Assembly (NCBI GenBank): GCA_025363315.1
Contig: JANYED010000191.1
Location: 1 to 41,260, forward strand
Direction: 5' to 3'
Source: Polaromonas sp.
Lineage (GTDB): Bacteria; Pseudomonadota; Gammaproteobacteria; Burkholderiales; Burkholderiaceae_C
DNA: 41,260 nucleotides
Each line of letters opens with the position of its first letter. Position 1 is the stretch's first letter. The notes beneath the pieces were generated by a model. That model did no database searches, was not told where the DNA came from, and worked only from the letters and a program-made list of their open reading frames with translations. The position numbers and the translations under genes are program-made. This document shows positions 33,036-41,044 of this stretch, piece by piece.

Positions 33036-33170
33036 GCATTGCGCCCAAGCGGCGCAGGGTGATCGGCTGTCACCAAAGCGACACATGCCGTTCATAACAT
33101 CTCTTCACCGTCCCGGCTTGTATTGCGCAGACCGACCTGCTTGGGTCACGCTTGTTTTTAGAAGGTGAAG

Positions 33171-35732
33171 ATGAAAACTCTATTTTCTGGCTCTGAGAAG
33201 CCTGTCGCGCTTGCAAGCGCTGTTATTGCGGCCTTGTTGCTGACCGCTTGCGGTAGCTCTGACTCGGTGGCGCCAGCAACCGCTGCGCTGGCCCAAGTGA
33301 CGGGCCAGGTGGTCGGCTCGTATATTGAAAACGCGCGTGTCTGCATGGATGCGAACAGAAACGGTCAATGTGACGCTGGTGAACCGAATACCCGCAGCGC
33401 CAAAGATGGCTCTTTCTCACTTCCAGTCGTTGCTGGTGCTGACTTGATGGCTGATGTTGGCCCGGACGCTTTTGTGGCGGATAAAGCCGACTTTTCTGAT
33501 CGGAAAGCAGTTGCGGCCCGCTACTTTCTGCGCAGCCACAACGGTCTTTGGGCAAGCGGCATCACCACCGTCAGCGCCCCGACAACCCTTGTCAGCGCTG
33601 ATATGGATAGTGGCACCAGCCTGGACGCCGCGCGTAAAAAGTTGGCAGACCTGTTGACGGTGGACAGCGCCAAAGTGCTGACGAACTTCAACCTTGAGCC
33701 CGATGCCGTCACCAGGGGCATGTTGCAGGGCTTCTCGAAAAACCTCACAGTCGTTTTGCAAGATCTGGCGACTGCTGTTGCAGCTGGCCGAACCGCCAGC
33801 AGTGACCTGCAGGCTGAGACCAAGGCAGCTTTGACGCCCGCCAGCACTGCTGGTGCGGTGCGATATGTGTGGACCCAGGTCGGCGCAGACGACACGCCAT
33901 TCAGCAAGCTGGAAATCACCGGCATCACAGCGGCGGCCGGCACCACGCCGTCCGTGCCTACGCTGGCCACCAATCCGGCTGCCAGCGGCGTGAACATCGG
34001 TTCGGCCACCTTTGCAACGCAGCTGGCGTCTGCCAGCGCCAGCCTGTATGGCACGGGCGGCATGGTGGCACGCGCCATTGTGGTGCCGGACCCGGCTGGC
34101 AATGCCGCGTGCCCGAAGATTCGGGTCAACGGCGTTGAAGCCAGCATGTTGGTGCGGGCACCGGCCGTGACCGGCGTTGCGTCACGCGGCGACTTTTACG
34201 GCTCTGCCCGACTGGTCGACTTTCCGGTGTTGACCTGCGAGACGCGGCTGCCAGCAACCGCCACATCGGCCAGTATCAATGGTCGCCCGCTCAAGGTGCG
34301 CAGCCAGACGACACAAATTGACCGCATCGTCGTGATTGGCGACACCGGCTGCCGCGTCAAGGGGCCAACCGCATTCGTGCAGACAGCAGAGGGCACCGTG
34401 ACCGGCGGCGACCGCCTGCAGGACTGCACAAGCGAGGCCGCCTGGCCGTACAACAAGCTGTCAAAAGTGGCCGCCAGCTTCAACCCTGACCTGGTGCTGC
34501 ACAACGGCGACATGCATTACCGTGAAGGCTTTCCGGAAGGTACCGAGACGGTGTTTGGCGGCGCTGCCAACGCGGCCAATGGCGGCTTGCAGCAAGACAA
34601 CAGCACGGTCAAAGCGAAATTTGCTGCTGCTGGCATTGCAGACTCCATCACCTTTGGCTGGCGCGCCTGGGAGGAGGATTTTTTCAAGGCATCAGGCCCG
34701 TTGTTGACCGCCGCGCCCTGGGCCTTGACCCGCGGCAACCACGAGCTGTGTGACCGGGCCGCCCAGGGCTGGTACCGCTTTTTGGACACGCGCAACTTCC
34801 CAAAAGCCGGTGCGGCCTACGCCAAGTCTGACGAGCCCGAGTACGACGGCATCGATGGTGCTGCGGCCAACTTCAAATATGTGCGCGGATCCAGTTTTAA
34901 CGTGGCAAAAAGCTGCAGCCAGTACACCGACCCGGTGTCGGTGGTGCTGGGTGATTTGCATTTGGTGCTGATTGACGTGGGCATGATGAACGACGTGCCC
35001 GGCCTTTCCAGCAGCATGGGCGCGACGAATGGTGACCACGTCCGCGTGGCCCGGCAATTGACGGCGCTGAGCAACCTGCCCGCATCAAAAGACCCCACCA
35101 AAGCGACCTGGATTGTTGGCCACAAGCCGCTCTTTGCCTACAACGGCAACGCTGCAGTGGCAGGCAACGCGCCGCAGCCTGCGGTGGCGCGCACCTGGCA
35201 GTTCCAAAAAGCCATCAACCCCGGTACCGAGAGCGTTGACGCTGGCAATGGCTTGCTGCCCGCAAACACCCAGATCACCCATGCGGGTCATATTCACGGC
35301 TTTCAAATGATCAGCCAGCCGGCAGAGACCAACCTGCCGATTTCGGTGTTGATGGGCACGTCTGGAGACAACCTGGAAGGCTTGATCGAGGCCAATACCG
35401 GTAGTGCGCTGGCGCCTGTTGGCTTTGGAAACAACATCACTGGTGGCCGTTGGCCGTGGTTTGAGCAGGTCATCAACTCGGTGACGGTCAAAGCCGCAAG
35501 CTGGTACACCAGCCTGGCCAAAAACCCGCAAAACTTCAGCTCCAGCCCGATTCAAAACGCGGGCAAAAAAGAATCCGCCGTGATGTCCGAGTTCAGCTTT
35601 TTGGTGTTTGACCGCCTGCCCGCCACTACGAGCCCCGCAGCACCCAACTGGCAGTTTCAGGTGTACGACATCAACCGTAAGCTGCTGCGCACTTGCAAAA
35701 CATCAGGCAAAACTGCCAGTTGTGATGGTTGA
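33171..35732 (+). CDS. Exported metallophosphoesterase lipoprotein
   Basis: 853 residues from ATG 33171 with AAGG upstream. The lipoprotein signal ends at LLLTAC with Cys27. Residues about 40-90 form a carboxypeptidase-regulatory-like beta domain (CMDANRNGQCDAGEPNTRSA). The calcineurin-like phosphoesterase fold begins near residue 385 with its metal motifs: VVIGDTGC, LHNGDMHYREG, TRGNHELCD, WIVGHKPLFA and ITHAGHIHGFQM. It probably hydrolyses a phosphomonoester or phosphodiester at the cell surface or in the periplasm. The middle 300 residues match no family I recognise. Confidence 0.82.
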   Translation: MKTLFSGSEKPVALASAVIAALLLTACGSSDSVAPATAALAQVTGQVVGSYIENARVCMDANRNGQCDAGEPNTRSAKDGSFSLPVVAGADLMADVGPDAFVADKADFSDRKAVAARYFLRSHNGLWASGITTVSAPTTLVSADMDSGTSLDAARKKLADLLTVDSAKVLTNFNLEPDAVTRGMLQGFSKNLTVVLQDLATAVAAGRTASSDLQAETKAALTPASTAGAVRYVWTQVGADDTPFSKLEITGITAAAGTTPSVPTLATNPAASGVNIGSATFATQLASASASLYGTGGMVARAIVVPDPAGNAACPKIRVNGVEASMLVRAPAVTGVASRGDFYGSARLVDFPVLTCETRLPATATSASINGRPLKVRSQTTQIDRIVVIGDTGCRVKGPTAFVQTAEGTVTGGDRLQDCTSEAAWPYNKLSKVAASFNPDLVLHNGDMHYREGFPEGTETVFGGAANAANGGLQQDNSTVKAKFAAAGIADSITFGWRAWEEDFFKASGPLLTAAPWALTRGNHELCDRAAQGWYRFLDTRNFPKAGAAYAKSDEPEYDGIDGAAANFKYVRGSSFNVAKSCSQYTDPVSVVLGDLHLVLIDVGMMNDVPGLSSSMGATNGDHVRVARQLTALSNLPASKDPTKATWIVGHKPLFAYNGNAAVAGNAPQPAVARTWQFQKAINPGTESVDAGNGLLPANTQITHAGHIHGFQMISQPAETNLPISVLMGTSGDNLEGLIEANTGSALAPVGFGNNITGGRWPWFEQVINSVTVKAASWYTSLAKNPQNFSSSPIQNAGKKESAVMSEFSFLVFDRLPATTSPAAPNWQFQVYDINRKLLRTCKTSGKTASCDG

Positions 35733-35754
35733 TGTTTGTGACGGGTGTATAAAT

Positions 35755-35802
35755 GGCTGCAGACCAATAGAATCGGGCGCTGGCAGCTATTAAATAGCTA
35801 GC
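35755..35802 (-). repeat. Dispersed repeat family 1, intergenic copy
   Basis: GCAGACCAATAGAATCGGGC then GCTGGCAGCTATTAAATAGC. The stem GCTATTAAATAGC is intact. It lies 22 bases past the metallophosphoesterase stop. Confidence 0.8.
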
Positions 35803-35917
35803 AAATCAGCACTTGAACAGACGGGCAAAAGAACGACTGGCGCATACCGTTCGGGCGGCCAACAAGCTTTTTCGCCCTACCAGCGCCTGGCAAGCGCGTT
35901 GCTGGCCAACCGCATGC

Positions 35918-36313
35918 TTATTGCGGCCGGCGCGCCACCATGTCGATTTCTATCAACGCGCCTTTGGCCAGCCCGCTAACCCCAATGCAGGTGCGTGCTG
36001 GCCGCTGTGTAGGCTCAAAGCAGGTGGCGTAAATCGCGTTCATGGTGTCGTAGTCACGTTCAAAATGCAGCAGGTACACGCGCACTTGCACCACATCTGC
36101 CAGACCGAGGCCCACACCGGCAAGCACCGTTTTAAGGTTGTGCATCACCTGATGCGTTTGAGCTTCTATGCCTTGCGGATAAGGCTCATCGACAGAGGTG
36201 CCGCTGAACGGCATTTGGCCTGTCAGATGCACCCAGCCGTCAGCTTCAACTGCATGGCTAAATGGCGCAACCGGGTCGGGCGCACCGGCAATGATGTGGT
36301 GTTTAAGGGGCAT
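35918..36313 (-). CDS. RidA-family (YjgF/YER057c/UK114) protein
   Basis: 131 residues, the usual size. The block VHLTGQMPFSG, the central QVMHNLKTVLAGVG and the conserved Arg107 in PARTCIGVSGL with GALIEIDMVA are diagnostic. RidA hydrolyses reactive enamine/imine intermediates from amino-acid dehydratases, using the conserved Arg to hold the substrate carboxylate. Some relatives in catabolic clusters have other imine or lactam-type substrates. It lies downstream of the GntR gene on the same strand. Confidence 0.9.
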   Translation of the reverse strand: MPLKHHIIAGAPDPVAPFSHAVEADGWVHLTGQMPFSGTSVDEPYPQGIEAQTHQVMHNLKTVLAGVGLGLADVVQVRVYLLHFERDYDTMNAIYATCFEPTQRPARTCIGVSGLAKGALIEIDMVARRPQ

Positions 36314-36408
36314 GGTGTCCTTTTTTCCGTTTACAGCTTCAGTCAGGGCCGTGCAAGCCGGTGCGGGTCTGTTTGGCCATTCTGGCGCAGTTTGCCACGC
36401 GCATTGGT

Positions 36409-37065
36409 CTAGCCCGCAGCCTCAAGCCCACTGTCGATATGCGCTCGCATCGCCGCCTGCGCTGCAAATGCATTCCTGCTTTTCAACGCGGCCATGACGG
36501 CTGCATGCTCGGCCAGTGACTCTTCAATCCGCCCGGCCTTGAGTAGCGACTGTGCCCGGTTGAGCTTCATCACCTTGCGCAGGTCAGCCACTATTTGGCC
36601 TGCCCACTTGTTGTTGGCAACTGCCAGCAGTTTGACGTGAAATGCCTCGTTCAGCTTGAAGAATCGAAGGTGATCTTTTCGGTCTTTGGCCGCTTTTTCC
36701 AACTGCTGATGAAGCGCGTCCAGCTCTTGCAGTTGTTGGTCTGTCGCGGTTTGCGCAACCGTGCCCGCAGCGTCGGCTTCCAGCACGGCCATCAAATGAA
36801 ACACATCGCGCAGGTCTTTTTCATTGACTTCGGTCACATACGCGCCGCGCCGCACCTTCATGGTCACCAGCCCTTCAGTGGCCAATACCTTGAGCGCTTC
36901 ACGCAGCGGCGTGCGGCTGATGCCATATTCAGCGGCGATTTTCAACTCGTCTATCCATGCGCCCGCTACCAGTTGATGGTTAAATATTTTGTCGCGCAAC
37001 AGCTCGGCAACGTCTTCATACAACGCGCGCTGCTTGAGGTTTTGCGGAGATAACGGGGCGTTCAT
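36409..37065 (-). CDS. GntR-family (FadR/FCD) regulator, probable regulator of the methylmalonyl-CoA operon
   Basis: About 218 residues from ATG 37065 (MNAPLSPQNLKQ). A winged helix-turn-helix spans about residues 14-80 (IAAEYGISRTPLREALKVLA). The all-helical FCD effector domain has LEADAAGTVAQ, FHVKLLAVANNKW and the closing EHAAVMAALKSRN with His ligands. It is divergent from scpA across a 74-base spacer, so it probably represses the operon. The effector might be propionate- or succinate-pathway CoA or acid, by inference. Confidence 0.9.
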   Translation of the reverse strand: MNAPLSPQNLKQRALYEDVAELLRDKIFNHQLVAGAWIDELKIAAEYGISRTPLREALKVLATEGLVTMKVRRGAYVTEVNEKDLRDVFHLMAVLEADAAGTVAQTATDQQLQELDALHQQLEKAAKDRKDHLRFFKLNEAFHVKLLAVANNKWAGQIVADLRKVMKLNRAQSLLKAGRIEESLAEHAAVMAALKSRNAFAAQAAMRAHIDSGLEAAG

Positions 37066-37139
37066 ACGGCTCGAAGTGTACACGAAACTTAATTCTGAAT
37101 TTATAATTACAAATGCTGGAGTTTGGTAAGATGTGGTGT
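37066..37139. promoter_or_regulatory. gntR-scpA divergent control region
   Basis: It contains the palindrome GTGTACAC at 37076-37083 and AT-rich TTTATAATTACAAAT further on. GGAG at 37118-37121 precedes an ATG at 37131 by nine bases, so that ATG is a possible alternative scpA start. GntR/FCD operators are often short palindromes of this type. Confidence 0.45.
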
Positions 37140-39299
37140 ATGACCACGCCATTCAAACCTTCAAGCCTTTCAGATTGGGAAACCGCCGCAGCCAAATCCG
37201 CCCCCGGCGGTGATGTAGCCGCCCTGAACTGGCATACGCCAGACGGCATCACAATCAAGCCGCTGTACACGGCAGATGATGTCAAGGACTTGCCGCATAC
37301 CAACACACTGCCAGGTTTTGAACCCTTCATACGCGGCCCGCAGGCCACCATGTATGCGGTGCGGCCGTGGACGATCCGGCAGTACGCCGGGTTTTCAACC
37401 GCCGAAGAATCTAACGCGTTTTACCGCAAGGCGTTGGCTGCGGGTGGGCAGGGCGTATCAGTTGCGTTCGACCTGGCCACGCACCGCGGTTACGACAGTG
37501 ACCACCCGCGTGTGACGGGTGACGTGGGCAAGGCCGGCGTGGCGATTGATTCAGTTGAAGACATGAAGATTCTCTTCAACCAGATTCCGCTGGACAAGGT
37601 CAGTGTGTCGATGACGATGAACGGCGCGGTGCTTCCGGTGCTGGCTGGTTATGTGGTGGCGGCTGAAGAGCAGGGCGTTGCGCAGGCGGATTTGAGCGGC
37701 ACGATTCAGAACGACATCCTCAAAGAATTCATGGTGCGCAACACCTACATCTACCCGCCCGAACCCAGCATTCGCATCATTGGCGACATTATTGAATACA
37801 CGGCCAAGCACATGCCGAAGTTCAATTCAATTTCCATCAGCGGCTACCACATGCAGGAAGCCGGGGCTAACCAGGCGCTCGAACTGGCCTTCACGCTGGC
37901 CGACGGCAAAGAGTATGTGAAAACAGCCATTGGCAAGGGGCTGGATGTGGACGGGTTTGCAGGCCGCCTGAGTTTTTTCTGGGCGATCGGCATGAACTTC
38001 TATTTAGAAATTGCAAAAATGCGCGCGGCACGGTTGCTGTGGTGCCGCATCATGAAGGGCTTTGATGCCAAGTCACCCAAGAGCCTAATGCTGCGTACCC
38101 ACTGCCAGACCAGTGGCTGGAGCCTGACCGAGCAAGACCCCTACAACAACATTGTGCGCACCACCATCGAGGGCATGGCGGCCGTGTTTGGCGGTACGCA
38201 ATCGCTGCACACCAATTCATTTGACGAAGCGATTGCGCTGCCGACAGAGTTCAGCTCGCGCATCGCGCGCAACACGCAACTCATCATTCAGGAAGAAACA
38301 CACATCAGCGCGGTGGTGGACCCTTGGGCGGGCAGCTACATGATGGAAAAGCTGACGCAAGATATGGCCGACGCCGCATGGAAGATCATTGAAGAAGTCG
38401 AGGCCATGGGCGGCATGACCAAGGCGGTGGACAGCGGCTGGGCCAAGTTGAAAATCGAAGCCGCAGCCGCTGAAAAGCAGGCGCGCATTGACAGTGGCAA
38501 AGACGTGATTGTGGGCGTGAACAAATACAAGTTGAAGACAGAAGATGCGATAGAAACGCGCGACATTGACAACGTGGCGGTGCGTGACGGACAGATTGCT
38601 CGGCTCAAAGAAATTAAGTTAAAACGCGATGCAGCCGAGGTAATACGGGTGCTAGCAGCTATCAAAAACGCAGCAGAAACCAATACGGGGAATCTGCTGA
38701 ACTTCTCTATTCAAGCTGTGCGGGCGCGCGCCACGGTCGGTGAAATCAGCGACGCGCTGGAGGCTGTGTATGGCCGACACCGCGCCGATACGCAAAAGGT
38801 GACTGGCGTGTACGCTGCAGCTTATGACAGTGCCGAAGGCTGGGAACAGCTCAAAAAAGAAATCGCCGAGTTCGGCGAAACCGAAGGCCGCCGCCCCCGC
38901 GTGATGATCTCAAAACTGGGCCAGGACGGCCACGACCGGGGTGCCAAAGTGGTGGCTACCGCATTTGCAGATTTGGGTTTTGATGTCGACATGGGGCCGC
39001 TGTTCCAGACGCCGGAAGAATGTGCCCGCCAGGCGATTGAAAACGACGTGCATGCCGTGGGTGTGAGTACGCTGGCAGCAGGCCACAAGACACTGGTGCC
39101 CGCCATCATTGCCGAGCTAAAAAAGCAGGGCGCAGACGACATCATTGTTTTTGTCGGTGGCGTGATTCCCCGGCCCGACTACGAGATGCTGTACGAGGCT
39201 GGCGTCAAAGGCATCTACGGGCCAGGCACGCCAATTGTGGCCAGTGCAAAAGATGTGCTGGAGGAGATTCGCAAGGCGTTGGCTGGCTTGCAAAAATAG
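37140..39299 (+). CDS. scpA: Methylmalonyl-CoA mutase, single-chain ScpA/MutB type
   Basis: About 719 residues from ATG 37140 ([13 protein letters not shown]), matching the family length; ATG 37131 is possible. The substrate-binding barrel shows [36 protein letters not shown] and [12 protein letters not shown]. The C-terminal B12 domain has [11 protein letters not shown] with the cobalt-ligand His598 and later [11 protein letters not shown]. It interconverts (R)-methylmalonyl-CoA and succinyl-CoA using adenosylcobalamin. Part of the interdomain linker (about residue 503-510) matches the dispersed repeat core. It leads an operon with meaB and pccB, broken by a vapBC module. Confidence 0.96.
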   Translation: MTTPFKPSSLSDWETAAAKSAPGGDVAALNWHTPDGITIKPLYTADDVKDLPHTNTLPGFEPFIRGPQATMYAVRPWTIRQYAGFSTAEESNAFYRKALAAGGQGVSVAFDLATHRGYDSDHPRVTGDVGKAGVAIDSVEDMKILFNQIPLDKVSVSMTMNGAVLPVLAGYVVAAEEQGVAQADLSGTIQNDILKEFMVRNTYIYPPEPSIRIIGDIIEYTAKHMPKFNSISISGYHMQEAGANQALELAFTLADGKEYVKTAIGKGLDVDGFAGRLSFFWAIGMNFYLEIAKMRAARLLWCRIMKGFDAKSPKSLMLRTHCQTSGWSLTEQDPYNNIVRTTIEGMAAVFGGTQSLHTNSFDEAIALPTEFSSRIARNTQLIIQEETHISAVVDPWAGSYMMEKLTQDMADAAWKIIEEVEAMGGMTKAVDSGWAKLKIEAAAAEKQARIDSGKDVIVGVNKYKLKTEDAIETRDIDNVAVRDGQIARLKEIKLKRDAAEVIRVLAAIKNAAETNTGNLLNFSIQAVRARATVGEISDALEAVYGRHRADTQKVTGVYAAAYDSAEGWEQLKKEIAEFGETEGRRPRVMISKLGQDGHDRGAKVVATAFADLGFDVDMGPLFQTPEECARQAIENDVHAVGVSTLAAGHKTLVPAIIAELKKQGADDIIVFVGGVIPRPDYEMLYEAGVKGIYGPGTPIVASAKDVLEEIRKALAGLQK
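38643..38669 (-). repeat. Dispersed repeat family 1, short fragment in scpA
   Basis: ATACGGGTGCTAGCAGCTAT then CAAAAA resembles the repeat core. It encodes [10 protein letters not shown], in the same frame as the other copies of that orientation. The length is native-like, so this may be convergence. Confidence 0.4.
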
Positions 39300-39302
39300 A
39301 TT

Positions 39303-39326
39303 TTGGTATGTATCATTGGTATGTAT
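39303..39326. promoter_or_regulatory. Direct repeats ahead of vapB, candidate toxin-antitoxin operator
   Basis: TTGGTATGTAT occurs twice, at 39303-39313 and 39316-39326, 13 bases apart. It lies between the scpA stop and the vapB RBS (GGAG 39336-39339). AT-rich TATTAA follows. Confidence 0.45.
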
Positions 39327-39345
39327 TAATAGTTTGGAGTCCCTT

Positions 39346-39606
39346 ATGAGCACAGCCGTTTTAAGCACAGCCAAAGTTTTCACCACGGGGCGTAGTCAAG
39401 CTGTACGTTTGCCCAAGGCGTTTCGCTTTGACACCACCGAGGTCACGATTGAGCGGAAAGGCGACGCCGTGATCTTGCGCCCCAAGGTCCAGACCAAAGA
39501 CGAATGGTGGGATGAGATGGATCAGATTCTGGCGGGCTTTGAGGGCATGCCCGAAGAAATTGAGCGTGATCGTACGGGTTTGAGCGATCCGGTGAGCTTT
39601 GATTGA
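39346..39606 (+). CDS. vapB: VapB/VagC-type antitoxin (AbrB/SpoVT fold)
   Basis: 86 residues. GGAG lies six bases before the ATG. The N-terminal AbrB-like swapped-hairpin DNA-binding domain has KVFTTGRSQAVRLPKAFRFD and VTIERKGDAVILRPK. The C-terminus (WWDEMDQILAGFEGMPEEIE) is the acidic toxin-binding tail. It should neutralise the PIN toxin encoded next and autoregulate the pair at the upstream direct repeats. The stop overlaps a possible TTG toxin start. Confidence 0.93.
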   Translation: MSTAVLSTAKVFTTGRSQAVRLPKAFRFDTTEVTIERKGDAVILRPKVQTKDEWWDEMDQILAGFEGMPEEIERDRTGLSDPVSFD

Positions 39607-39614
39607 TCTCGCAG

Positions 39615-40010
39615 ATGTACCTGCTTGACACCAACATCTGTGCCTATTTTTTGTCGCGCAAGTACCCCGCCGTCACTGCAAAGTTTCGCGAGCATGAGCC
39701 AAAGGAATTAGCGATTTCGTCCATTGTTGCTGGTGAGTTGGCTTACGGTGTGGAAAACAGCATGCGTATTGAATCGAATCGGCAAAACCTCGAATTATTT
39801 TTCGCAAAGATGAACATCGTTGCTTGGGACGAGACGGCTTTGTGGCAATTCGGATTCCATAAAGCCAAACTAAAAAGGGCAGGTACAAAAATTGGTGAGC
39901 TTGACTTGTTGATTGGCTGCCAGGCGCTGGCGATGAATGCAGTACTGGTCACCAACAACACGCGTGAGTTTGAACGGATTGAAGGTTTAAAGCTGGAGAA
40001 CTGGGTTTGA
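39615..40010 (+). CDS. vapC: VapC PIN-domain ribonuclease toxin
   Basis: 131 residues from ATG 39615 (MYLLDTNICAYFL). A TTG at 39603 has a GGTGAG six bases upstream and would add four residues. PIN active-site acids are Asp5 (LLDTN), Glu41 (VAGELAYG) and Asp97 (GELDLLIG). The C-terminal VTNNTREFERIEGL has Asn where some PIN proteins have a fourth Asp, as in enteric VapC. VapC cleaves RNA, typically initiator tRNA in enteric VapC, and inhibits growth when VapB is lost. Its stop overlaps the meaB start by four bases (TTGA), tying the toxin to the metabolic operon. Confidence 0.93.
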   Translation: MYLLDTNICAYFLSRKYPAVTAKFREHEPKELAISSIVAGELAYGVENSMRIESNRQNLELFFAKMNIVAWDETALWQFGFHKAKLKRAGTKIGELDLLIGCQALAMNAVLVTNNTREFERIEGLKLENWV

Positions 40011-41020
40011 TAATCACGCTGGTTGATAGCGTGGTCCACAATTCTGAGCCTCAAGCTCAGCGCCGCGCTATCGCTAAAGCCATCACACTACTCGAATCTA
40101 CGCGCACCGACCATCGCGCACAGGCAGACGAGTTGCTCACTGCCTTGCTGCCTCACACTGGCAAGTCCTTTCGCCTCGGCATCAGCGGCGTACCAGGTGT
40201 GGGCAAATCCACTTTTATTGAAGCACTGGGGTTGCACTTAATCAAGCATGGCCATCGTGTCGCGGTGCTGACGATCGACCCATCGTCAACTGTTTCAGGC
40301 GGATCAATTTTGGGCGACAAAACGCGGATGGACTTGTTGTCTGTCAACCCAAACGCTTACATTCGCCCCAGCCCGTCCAGCGGCACACTGGGCGGTGTGG
40401 CTGAAAAAACGCGCGAGGCCGTGCTGGTGTGTGAAGCTGCTGGCTACGACGTGGTGATGGTCGAAACCGTGGGTGTGGGCCAATCGGAAACCGCTGTGGC
40501 CAACATGACCGACATGTTTGTACTGATGCAGTTGCCCAACGCGGGCGACGACTTGCAGGCGATCAAAAAAGGCGTGATGGAGCTGGCCGATCTGGTTGTC
40601 ATCAACAAAGCCGACATCGATGCGATTGCCGCCCAGCGCGCGCAATTGCAAATCACATCGGCCATGCAGTTGCTGGGCATGTTCAGCGGCTATGTTGAGG
40701 CCAACTGGCACCCGAAAGCGATTCAACTCAGCGCCTTGAAGGGTGAGGGCGTTGAAGCATTCTGGGCAGAGGTGCAGGACTTCAAGGCACGGCAAATCGC
40801 CAACGGCAAGCTGTCCGCACGCCGCCAGCAGCAGTCACTGAGCTGGATGTGGGAGCGCATCGATGCGGGGCTGAAACTGGCCTTCAAGGAAAGCCCGGCG
40901 GTTAGCCGATTGCTGCCCGAAATGCTGGTCCAAGTCGCCAGCGGGCAGCTTCCAGCCTCAACAGCAGCACGAAATCTTCTTGCCGCCCGGTCAAATCGGG
41001 CGCAAGCAGCTACTGATTAA
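40007..41020 (+). CDS. meaB: MeaB/ArgK-type G3E GTPase, methylmalonyl-CoA mutase chaperone
   Basis: 337 residues. The start is TTG at 40007, supported by GGAG eight bases upstream and by coupling to vapC. The P-loop is GVPGVGKST (residues 61-69). Further blocks are LTIDPSSTVSGGSILGDKTR and VMVETVGVGQSE, with the base specificity motif NKAD. MeaB gates cofactor loading and protects the B12 mutase from inactivation. The last codons (RSNRAQAATD) and the stop are supplied by a dispersed repeat copy, so the C-terminus is probably rewritten. Confidence 0.95.
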   Translation: MIITLVDSVVHNSEPQAQRRAIAKAITLLESTRTDHRAQADELLTALLPHTGKSFRLGISGVPGVGKSTFIEALGLHLIKHGHRVAVLTIDPSSTVSGGSILGDKTRMDLLSVNPNAYIRPSPSSGTLGGVAEKTREAVLVCEAAGYDVVMVETVGVGQSETAVANMTDMFVLMQLPNAGDDLQAIKKGVMELADLVVINKADIDAIAAQRAQLQITSAMQLLGMFSGYVEANWHPKAIQLSALKGEGVEAFWAEVQDFKARQIANGKLSARRQQQSLSWMWERIDAGLKLAFKESPAVSRLLPEMLVQVASGQLPASTAARNLLAARSNRAQAATD

Positions 41021-41027
41021 ATAGCAG
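40993..41027 (-). repeat. Dispersed repeat family 1, copy at the meaB stop codon
   Basis: AAATCGGGCGCAAGCAGCTA then CTGATTAAATAGCAG. The stop codon TAA (41018-41020) is inside the repeat's loop. Confidence 0.8.
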
Positions 41028-41044
41028 ATAACTGAAACCTCAAT

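Noticed and set aside
5179-41027. Dispersed repeats as a CRISPR array or insertion sequence ends
   Set aside because: Copies are kilobases apart, in both orientations, without regular spacers, transposase or target-site duplications that I can see.
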